Assembly: GCA_029976025.1 (NCBI GenBank)
Contig: JARKNX010000155.1
Span: 1-46,757, forward strand
DNA length: 46,757 nucleotides
Source of the DNA: Aggregatilineales bacterium
GTDB taxonomy: Bacteria > Chloroflexota > Anaerolineae > Aggregatilineales > Ch27
Direction of reading: 5' to 3'
Shown here: one piece after another, positions 40,925-46,757 of the stretch
How the letters are laid out: every line of letters starts with the position of its first letter
Numbering within the stretch: position 1 is the first letter of the stretch
The notes under the pieces: model-generated
Database searches by the model: none
The model's input: the letters and a program-made list of their open reading frames with translations, nothing else
Told to the model about the DNA's origin: nothing
Made by a program: the position numbers and the translations under genes

Positions 40925-41896
40925 ATGCCCGATGTGATCTGTATCGGTGAACTGCTGATTGACTTCGTCGCCACCCGGGCCAACACCTCTCTGGTCGATA
41001 CGCCGGGCTTCACCCGCGCTCCCGGCGGCGCGCCGGCCAATGTGGCGGTGGCGGTGCGGCGGCTGGGCCTCCCGGTGGGGTTCGTGGGTAAGGTCGGCGA
41101 TGACCCGTTCGGCCTCCTGCTGCGGCAGACGCTGGAACATAACGGCGTGGATACGACGTACCTGTTTGTAGACTCCCGGGCGCGCACCACGATTGTCTTC
41201 GTCGCCGTGCGGGACGACGGCCGCAAAGATATGTGCTTCTACCGCAATCCCGGCGCTGATATGAACCTGCTCCCGGGCGAGATCACCGACGCCCTTTTCG
41301 CTGGCGCGCGCTGCTTTCATTACGGCTCAATCACGTTTATCGACGAGCCGGCGGCCAGCGCCCAGCGCAAGGCGGTGGAGATGGCCCGCGCCCGCGGCCT
41401 GATGATCACCTACGATCCCAACTACCGCCCCACCCTCTGGCCGGACGAGATCACCGCCCGCCGCGTGATCCAGGATTCATTCCGCTACGCCCATCTGGCC
41501 AAGATCAGCGCGGAAGAATGGTCTGTGGCGACCGGCTACGACGATCTGGAGCGCGGCATCCGCGCCGTGCTCGACTGGGGCGTAGAGCTGCTGGTGATCA
41601 GCCGGGGCGAAGACGGCTGTCTGGCTACCAACGGCGACTACCGCATCGAGCTGCCGGCCCTGCGCGATATTGCGGTGGTGGAGACGACCGGCGCGGGTGA
41701 CGGGTTCATGGGCGCCCTGATCACGCGCCTGCTGCCCGAATTTGAAAAGCACGGCTCGCTGGCGGCGGTGGAACAGGCAGCGGTGGAAGAAGCGCTGCAG
41801 TTCGCCACCGTGGTCGGCGGCCTGACCTGCACCAAAGCCGGGGCGATCCCGGCCCTGCCTACGCTGGATGAAGTCCAGCGCTATCTGGAGCGATGA
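40925..41896 (+). CDS. PfkB-family carbohydrate kinase
   Basis: The 323-residue product has the PfkB signature at both ends: GGAPANVAVAVRRLG near residue 37 and TTGAGDGF with the catalytic Asp259. It also has a DPNYRPTLW motif typical of fructokinases and 2-keto-3-deoxygluconate kinases. It phosphorylates a sugar from ATP in the cytosol. Its stop lies three bases before the deoC start, so the two form an operon. This suggests the substrate may be deoxyribose or a related pentose, which the aldolase would then cleave; fructose is the alternative. AGGAGG precedes ATG 40925. Confidence 0.9.
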   Translation: MPDVICIGELLIDFVATRANTSLVDTPGFTRAPGGAPANVAVAVRRLGLPVGFVGKVGDDPFGLLLRQTLEHNGVDTTYLFVDSRARTTIVFVAVRDDGRKDMCFYRNPGADMNLLPGEITDALFAGARCFHYGSITFIDEPAASAQRKAVEMARARGLMITYDPNYRPTLWPDEITARRVIQDSFRYAHLAKISAEEWSVATGYDDLERGIRAVLDWGVELLVISRGEDGCLATNGDYRIELPALRDIAVVETTGAGDGFMGALITRLLPEFEKHGSLAAVEQAAVEEALQFATVVGGLTCTKAGAIPALPTLDEVQRYLER

Positions 41897-41899
41897 GCT

Positions 41900-42589
41900 A
41901 TGTTGACGCCGCAGGCACTGGCCGCCCTGATCGATTACACCTTCCTCAAGCCGTACGGCACGCCCGCCGATATCGAGCGCCTGTGCGCCGAAGCAGCAGC
42001 TTACGGCTTCGCCATGGTTGCCATCAACCCCGCCGAAATTGAGACCTGCATCCGCCTGCTGGCGGGCACGTCGGTCCGCGTCGGAGCGGCTGTCGGCTTC
42101 CCGCTCGGTCAGAATACGCCGGAAGTCAAAGCCTACGAGGTGGCCGATTCCATCCAGCGGGGCGCAGGCGAGATCGACATGGTGATCAATATCCGCGCCC
42201 TGCAGGCGGAGGACACCGCGCTCGTCCGGCGTGAAATCGCCGCGATGACCCGCCTGTGCCGGGAGGCCGGCGCGATCAGCAAGGTCATCCTGGAGACCTG
42301 CTACCTGACCGACGACGAAAAGCGCCTGGTCTGCCGGATAGCCCGCGACGAAGGAGCCAACTTCGTCAAGACCTCAACCGGTTTCGGTTCCGGCGGGGCG
42401 ACCGTCGCCGATATCCGCCTGATGCGGGAGGAAGCCGGCCCGGCGACAGGCGTCAAGGCGTCGGGGGGCATCCGCGATCTGGCGACAGCGCTGGCCATGA
42501 TTGAGGCGGGCGCCACCCGGCTGGGCACGTCCAGCGGCGTGGTCATTGTGGAGACGCTCAAAGCGCAGCAAGGTGCCGCCTTCACCTGA
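41900..42589 (+). CDS. deoC: Deoxyribose-phosphate aldolase
   Basis: The 229-residue product is a class I aldolase with the DeoC motifs: IDYTFLKP at the start, GFPLGQNT, KVILETCYL and the Schiff-base lysine Lys157 in VKTSTGFGSGG. It splits 2-deoxyribose 5-phosphate into glyceraldehyde 3-phosphate and acetaldehyde. The DH of the usual IDHT is DY here (IDYT), as seen in some relatives. It follows a PfkB kinase by three bases. No nucleoside phosphorylase or phosphopentomutase (deoA/deoB) is nearby, so the feeding sugar may be free deoxyribose activated by the kinase. Confidence 0.95.
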   Translation: MLTPQALAALIDYTFLKPYGTPADIERLCAEAAAYGFAMVAINPAEIETCIRLLAGTSVRVGAAVGFPLGQNTPEVKAYEVADSIQRGAGEIDMVINIRALQAEDTALVRREIAAMTRLCREAGAISKVILETCYLTDDEKRLVCRIARDEGANFVKTSTGFGSGGATVADIRLMREEAGPATGVKASGGIRDLATALAMIEAGATRLGTSSGVVIVETLKAQQGAAFT

Positions 42590-42642
42590 AAAAGGCGAGC
42601 CGCCGGGGAGCCGCCCCGGCCCTGCCGTGACCGGGAGCGCAG

Positions 42643-42666
42643 CGAGGGGGGACCGCGCCCCCCTCG
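42643..42666. terminator. Hairpin between convergent deoC and HdeD-like gene
   Basis: CGAGGGGGG, loop ACCGCG, CCCCCCTCG is a perfect 9-bp stem 54 bp after the deoC stop and 25 bp before the HdeD-like stop. No strong T-run follows, so efficiency is uncertain. Confidence 0.5.
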
Positions 42667-42690
42667 TCGATTCAGGCTGGCGCGCCCGGC

Positions 42691-43242
42691 TTACGGGCCA
42701 GGCTGCTGGGAGCCGCGAATGCGGAATGAGTGCACCAGCGTGACAACGCCGCCGACGACGGCGAAGGAGCCAAGCACCATCGGGAGGGCCAGGGCGGCCA
42801 GCAAGGGCTGCCCGAGCAGGATGACGCCGAAGATGATGCTGACGGCGCCGAGAATACCCGACCCCAGGCCGGCGCCCTGGAAGGCCAGAATCAGGCCGAC
42901 GATGCCGACGATGATGCCCTGGATGGCCAGCACGATGACCAGCGTGGTGGGGACCAGCACGCCCGCCCAGATCGGATGCTGGAGGATCATGACGCCGGCG
43001 ATGACGCCCAGAATGCCGCTGAACAGCTTCCAGCCCCACAGATGGGGGTTCACGAAGATGCCGACCAGACTGAAGAGGCCGGAAACCAGCCAGTAGATAC
43101 CCAGGAACTGGACCAGAAAGAAGGTGCTCCCGACGGGATTCATGAGCAGGAGAATGCCCAGAATGATGAGGGAGATGCCATTGATCAGAGTCAGCCACCA
43201 GTGCGTCTGGCGCCCAACCGGTTGTGACGTCATAGCAGTCAT
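42691..43242 (-). CDS. HdeD/DUF308-family membrane protein
   Basis: The 183-residue product has six hydrophobic helices in pairs, with the repeated pattern IILGILLLMNP, GVIAGVMILQHP and IIFGVILLGQP. This is the HdeD/DUF308 layout. HdeD in enterobacteria is linked to acid resistance; the role of other members is unknown and should not be copied over. The start is ATG 43242 with GAGG nine bases before it; a second Met at codon 4 is possible. It sits alone between convergent deoC and the lipoprotein gene, with no visible terminator of its own apart from the hairpin at 42643-42666. Confidence 0.88.
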   Translation of the reverse strand: MTAMTSQPVGRQTHWWLTLINGISLIILGILLLMNPVGSTFFLVQFLGIYWLVSGLFSLVGIFVNPHLWGWKLFSGILGVIAGVMILQHPIWAGVLVPTTLVIVLAIQGIIVGIVGLILAFQGAGLGSGILGAVSIIFGVILLGQPLLAALALPMVLGSFAVVGGVVTLVHSFRIRGSQQPGP

Positions 43243-43343
43243 AATGTTTTCCTCTTTTCTTTATATTTTCGACTGATCAGGGTGGAGAAGCATTTTCACT
43301 ACCTGCTGCTGCCTGGCCGCAGGGCCGGTATGTGGCCGGTATG

Positions 43344-43751
43344 TTACGAAGCCGGGGCCGCCGTACAACGGGACGTATAGAAGGCATCAAAAGCGTTTTG
43401 AAGGTCGGTTAGCTCGCCCGTCACCGCCTCAAGCCCCTGAGCCACCGTCTGACTGCCGGGGATGTTGTCCAGCGCCCGCCCCAGCGCATCGTAAGCCCGC
43501 GTCAGAGCTTCGTCAACCCGGCGCAGATCAACGGCCGCCCAGCGGACCGATTGCAGCTTCTCCGCGAACTCCTGCCTCACCCGGTTCAGATCGTCCATCG
43601 TGGAAGTCGCATCCAGGCTGGACAGCGCCCGGGAAGCCGACATCAGCTCTGTAAGCGCCTGGCACATCCGCTCATCGACCACGACTTCAGCAGGGGCGCA
43701 GGCCGCCAGCAGGAGCAAGCCGGCTATTATAAGCACCAGTAATTTTTTCAT
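43344..43751 (-). CDS. Small lipoprotein of unknown function
   Basis: The 135-residue product starts MKKLLVLIIAGLLLLAACAP, a type II signal peptide with lipobox LAAC, so Cys18 or a close residue would be lipidated and membrane-anchored. The mature part is a long amphipathic helix (QALTELMSASRALSSL...QEFAEKLQSVRWAA...) with a final cysteine (SRCTAAPAS), possibly a coiled coil. No domain is recognised. ATG 43751 follows GGAGG at nine bases; an in-frame extension upstream is not needed. It has its own promoter at 43815-43844. Confidence 0.85.
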   Translation of the reverse strand: MKKLLVLIIAGLLLLAACAPAEVVVDERMCQALTELMSASRALSSLDATSTMDDLNRVRQEFAEKLQSVRWAAVDLRRVDEALTRAYDALGRALDNIPGSQTVAQGLEAVTGELTDLQNAFDAFYTSRCTAAPAS

Positions 43752-43814
43752 CAGCACATCCTCCGCAAAGCTGCAGGAATAACTCACCGCGCCTGTTTCA
43801 CGCGGTCCAACATC

Positions 43815-43844
43815 ATTATAAGCGGAGGAATTTCAATTATTCAA
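43815..43844 (-). promoter_or_regulatory. Promoter of the lipoprotein gene
   Basis: On the minus strand TTGAAT (43839-43844) and TATAAT (43815-43820) have an 18-bp spacer, about 65 bp before ATG 43751. Confidence 0.6.
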
Positions 43845-43977
43845 GCGGTCATTCGGGTGAAAATCGGGATTTCAAGCGTCCGGACGACTCGCCAAACGAG
43901 CGCTATCACCGCATAATGGAGGGGCAGAAATGCTGCGGCTGACGTTGTGCGATCCCTTTTTCGAGGAGGCAAAGGCT

Positions 43978-45138
43978 ATGCGCAATTTCGTATCCGAACG
44001 TGTGCAAAGCATTCCACCGTCAGGCATCCGTCGCTTCTTTGACATTGCGGCCACGATGGATGATGTGATTTCGCTGGGCATCGGCGAGCCGGACTTCATC
44101 ACTCCGGAGCCGATACTTCAGGCAGGTATTCAATCCTTACAGCGAGGCGAGACGCACTACACGTCAAATTCTGGCATCTTTGAGCTGCGCGTGGCGCTGG
44201 CGGCTTATCTGGAGCGGCTGTACGGGCTGAGCTACGACCCGAACGACAACCTGTTGATCACTGTCGGCGTCAGCGAGGCGCTGTACCTGGCGACAGCGGC
44301 GGTGATCAACCCCGGCGATGAAGTGATCATCCCGGAGCCGGGCTTCGTCAGCTACGCGCCGGAGGTAGTGCTCGCTGGCGGCAAAGCGGTGATGGTCCCC
44401 ACGCGGGTGGAGGACGATTTTCAGATGACCGGCGCGGCGGTGGAAGCGAAGGTCACCCCACGTACCAGGGCCATCCTGTTCGGATATCCCAACAACCCGA
44501 CCGGGGCGGTGATGACGAAAGCGCGCCTGGAAGAAATCGCTGCGGTGGCCCGCCGGCACGATCTCCTGGTCATTTCTGACGAAATTTACGACCGGCTGGT
44601 ATACGGCATCGAGCACGTCAACTTCGCCTCTCTGCCCGACATGAAGGAGCGCACTATCGTGCTCGGCGGGCTGAGCAAATCCCACGCCATGACCGGCTGG
44701 CGGCTGGGCTGGGTTATGGCGCCGACCGATCTGCTGGCCGCCATGCGCAAGATACACCAGTACGCGATCATGAGCGCCCCCACCACCGCCCAGTTTGCCG
44801 CCATCCACGCCCTGAACCACGGCGAAGAGCACGTGGAGCAGATGCGGGTCGAATACAACCGGCGGCGGATGCTGATGGTCAACGGGCTGAACGAGCTGGG
44901 GCTTTCGACCTTCGAGCCGCGCGGCGCTTTTTATGTCTTCCCCAATGTGACAGCCAGCGGCATGGACGAGAACGCCTTCGCCGAAAAACTCCTGCAGGAG
45001 CAGCGGGTGGCCGTGATTCCCGGCAGCGCCTTCGGCGACAGCGGGGCGGGCTTTGTCCGCGCCTGCTACGCGACAGCCTATGAGAAGCTCGAACAGGCGC
45101 TGGAGCGTATCCATCGCTTTATGCAGCAGCACGGGTAA
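43978..45138 (+). CDS. Class I/II pyridoxal-phosphate aminotransferase (PatA/AspAT-like)
   Basis: The 386-residue product has the fold-type I layout with LGIGEPDF near residue 34, YTSNSGIFELR, NNPTGAV, SDEIYDRL and the PLP lysine Lys234 in LSKSHAMTGWRLGW. The C-terminal Arg region (GFVRACYA) would bind the substrate carboxylate. It transfers an amino group between an amino acid and a 2-oxo acid, most likely aspartate- or aromatic-type. ATG 43978 is chosen over an upstream frame extension because GAGGAGG precedes it at good spacing. Its exact specificity cannot be told from sequence. Confidence 0.93.
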   Translation: MRNFVSERVQSIPPSGIRRFFDIAATMDDVISLGIGEPDFITPEPILQAGIQSLQRGETHYTSNSGIFELRVALAAYLERLYGLSYDPNDNLLITVGVSEALYLATAAVINPGDEVIIPEPGFVSYAPEVVLAGGKAVMVPTRVEDDFQMTGAAVEAKVTPRTRAILFGYPNNPTGAVMTKARLEEIAAVARRHDLLVISDEIYDRLVYGIEHVNFASLPDMKERTIVLGGLSKSHAMTGWRLGWVMAPTDLLAAMRKIHQYAIMSAPTTAQFAAIHALNHGEEHVEQMRVEYNRRRMLMVNGLNELGLSTFEPRGAFYVFPNVTASGMDENAFAEKLLQEQRVAVIPGSAFGDSGAGFVRACYATAYEKLEQALERIHRFMQQHG

Positions 45139-45201
45139 CAACCGGATAAACACCGCGCAGCACAGAATAATCCTGACCGGCATCCTGGCCGGTGGAGGAC
45201 C

Positions 45202-46757
45202 ATGAAAACGCTCAAGCAGCGCCCTGCTCTAGGGGGCAGCCTGATTTACGCTCTGATTGGCATCCTGTGGATTGTCATCTCCGATGCTGTCGTAAATCGT
45301 CTGGTGGAATCAGGCAGCCAGGTCACTCTGTTGCAAACCTCCAAAGGCTGGCTGTTTATCACCATCACAGCGGCGCTGCTATATTTGATTATGCGCTGGG
45401 GCTTCCGGCAGCAGTTGAAGCTGACCGAACGCCTGCGCCTCAATGAGCTGGTCTTTCAGGCGGGCTTCGAGCAGTCCCGCACAGGCATATGCCATCTGGA
45501 TATCGAAGGCCGGCTGATCCGCGCCAACCCCGCCCTGTGCGAGCTGCTCGGTTACCCCTCCGGCGCGCTCAACGGAATGCTGCTGGCCGATCTCCTGCTG
45601 CCCGGGATGCAGGACAATGGCGGGGCCATCCTGCGCCGGCTGGCGCGCGGTGAGCAGGATGCCGGCCAGGCCGAGAGTCCGTATCGCCGCGCCGATGGCT
45701 CGCCCCTCTGGTGCCAGACCACGATAACGCCGATCGTGACCGGCTCCGGCGATCTGCTCTACTACACCCTGTTCATTGAGGATATCAGCCAGCGCCGGGC
45801 CGCTGAGGCCCTGCAGCGCGACAGCAAGCGACGCTTCCGGGCGTATTTTGATCAGGTTCCAGCCGGCATCGCGGTTATATCCACCGATGGCCGCTGGCTG
45901 GAAGCCAACAAACATCTGCGCGCGTTCCTGGACTGCTCGCAGGAGGACCTGTTTTCTCTGCCCTGGTCGCGGCTCGTTCACCCCGAAGATCGCGAAGCCT
46001 GCGATCGCCAGATGCTGGACCTGAGCACCGGGGTGGCGGACCGTATCACGCAGGAAACCCGCCTGGTCTGCAAAAACGGCCAGCAAATGACGGTCAGCAT
46101 AACTGCCCGCAGCATCCGGGGGGTGAACGGGCAGCCGGAGTCGATCATCATCCTGGTTGAGGATATCGCCGCGCGTAAAGAGGTCGAACAGCGGCTGCTC
46201 GAAAGTGAGGAGCGCTACCACAGCCTGGTGGAAGCCTCGCCAATTCCCATCCTGGTGCACACCGATGGACGGATTGTCTTCGCCAACGAAGCGGCGGTAA
46301 GAATCGCGGGGGGGGTGAGCACTGCCGATCTGGTCGGCCGAAATGTCATGGACTTCGTGCATCCGGATAACAGCACCCTGATGTACGAGCGGATGCAGAA
46401 TATTTACAGCGGAAAGACGGTCGAAAATCGGGATGTCACCCTCACCACGTCGGACGGCCGGATGGTTGAGGTGGAGCTGCTGGGGGCGCCCGTCCGCTTC
46501 AGAGGCAGGCCGTCAGCCCAGGTGATTCTGCAGGATGTCGGCACGCGCAGAAAGAACGAGGAAGCCCTGCAGCGCTTCAATGCCCGTCTGGCGGCTCTCT
46601 ACCAGATCAGCCAGTCCATCCTGTCTGCGCAATCGCCTTACGAAATTGCGACCGGCATGCTGCAGCAGATTGACCGCCTGATCGCGGCTGACCGGATCGG
46701 CGTCGTCATGTTCGACTTCGGCTCTGAGGAGGTCATCCCGCTGGCGCTTAAAATCGG
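45202..46757 (+). CDS. Multi-PAS sensor protein, probably a histidine kinase (3' truncated)
   Basis: An open frame begins at ATG 45202 after GGAGG and continues to the window edge (518 codons visible). It has two membrane helices (about 12-30 and 52-70, GWLFITITAALLYLIM), then three PAS domains (about 85-200, 210-325, 335-455: GICHLDIEGRLIRANP, GIAVISTDGRWLEANK, IPILVHTDGRIVFANE). Each of the last two is preceded or followed by coiled-coil linkers. The start of a GAF domain (LYQISQSILSAQSP) is reached at the end. It is 63 bp downstream of the aminotransferase. The output domain lies beyond the window, so histidine kinase is a likely but unproven type. Confidence 0.88.
   Translation, partial: MKTLKQRPALGGSLIYALIGILWIVISDAVVNRLVESGSQVTLLQTSKGWLFITITAALLYLIMRWGFRQQLKLTERLRLNELVFQAGFEQSRTGICHLDIEGRLIRANPALCELLGYPSGALNGMLLADLLLPGMQDNGGAILRRLARGEQDAGQAESPYRRADGSPLWCQTTITPIVTGSGDLLYYTLFIEDISQRRAAEALQRDSKRRFRAYFDQVPAGIAVISTDGRWLEANKHLRAFLDCSQEDLFSLPWSRLVHPEDREACDRQMLDLSTGVADRITQETRLVCKNGQQMTVSITARSIRGVNGQPESIIILVEDIAARKEVEQRLLESEERYHSLVEASPIPILVHTDGRIVFANEAAVRIAGGVSTADLVGRNVMDFVHPDNSTLMYERMQNIYSGKTVENRDVTLTTSDGRMVEVELLGAPVRFRGRPSAQVILQDVGTRRKNEEALQRFNARLAALYQISQSILSAQSPYEIATGMLQQIDRLIAADRIGVVMFDFGSEEVIPLALKI

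Overview
This is a G+C-rich, gene-dense bacterial chromosome segment. It carries about 38 protein genes, one tRNA and no rRNA, CRISPR array or insertion sequence. The mix suggests a Chloroflexota (Anaerolineae-like) bacterium, but this is an inference from gene content and not proven. The mix includes a PknB-type Ser/Thr kinase, GAF/PAS sensor kinases, a lone Flp-type pilin, secreted PD40 and DUF11 proteins with an LPXTG-like tail, a Kbl-type acyltransferase and a PfkB-DeoC pair. Most promoters I can see consist only of a TATAAT-like -10 box.

Layout. 1-4.6 kb: end of an unknown gene, an HSL-type esterase, a nucleotidyltransferase-fold protein, an M24 peptidase and a divergent NAD-dependent epimerase. 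4.8-7.6 kb: tsaD, then a DUF433/DUF5615 toxin-antitoxin pair bracketed by a perfect 49-bp direct repeat of the tsaD 3' end, then a GNAT acetyltransferase. 7.6-11.8 kb: carboxylesterase, Flp pilin, secreted beta-propeller protein and an OmpR-type regulator. 11.8-15.3 kb: the translation pair rlmB-cysS, a Cof-type HAD phosphatase, and an 83-bp tandem array built from the 3' end of the HAD gene. 15.3-23.2 kb: a small unknown gene, a GAF histidine kinase, a helicase-C_3-like protein, a ZIP transporter, a dihydroorotate-dehydrogenase-like protein without its catalytic residues, and a two-gene glutamine-dependent NAD synthetase. 23.4-30.5 kb: Ser/Thr kinase, Lgt-like protein, orphan phage-tail-tube-like gene, tRNA-Ala, membrane PH-like protein, double Nudix protein (its 3' end is also duplicated) and a second M24 peptidase. 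30.5-43.8 kb: LPXTG-like DUF11 surface protein, ridA, xpt-guaA (xanthine to XMP to GMP), kbl, a secreted protein, a YfhO-like membrane protein, PfkB kinase-deoC, an HdeD-like protein and a lipoprotein. 43.9 kb to the end: a class I aminotransferase and a multi-PAS sensor protein cut off by the window edge.

The most unusual signal is recurrent duplication of gene 3' ends. Three separate genes (tsaD, the HAD gene and the double-Nudix gene) have the last 27-54 bp of their coding end copied downstream. In the tsaD case the two copies flank a complete toxin-antitoxin cassette. The downstream copy is still in frame with a stop codon that overlaps the acetyltransferase start, which suggests an older tsaD-acetyltransferase junction that the cassette split. 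Several perfect 16-24 bp palindromes between genes are a second, REP-like layer of non-coding structure.
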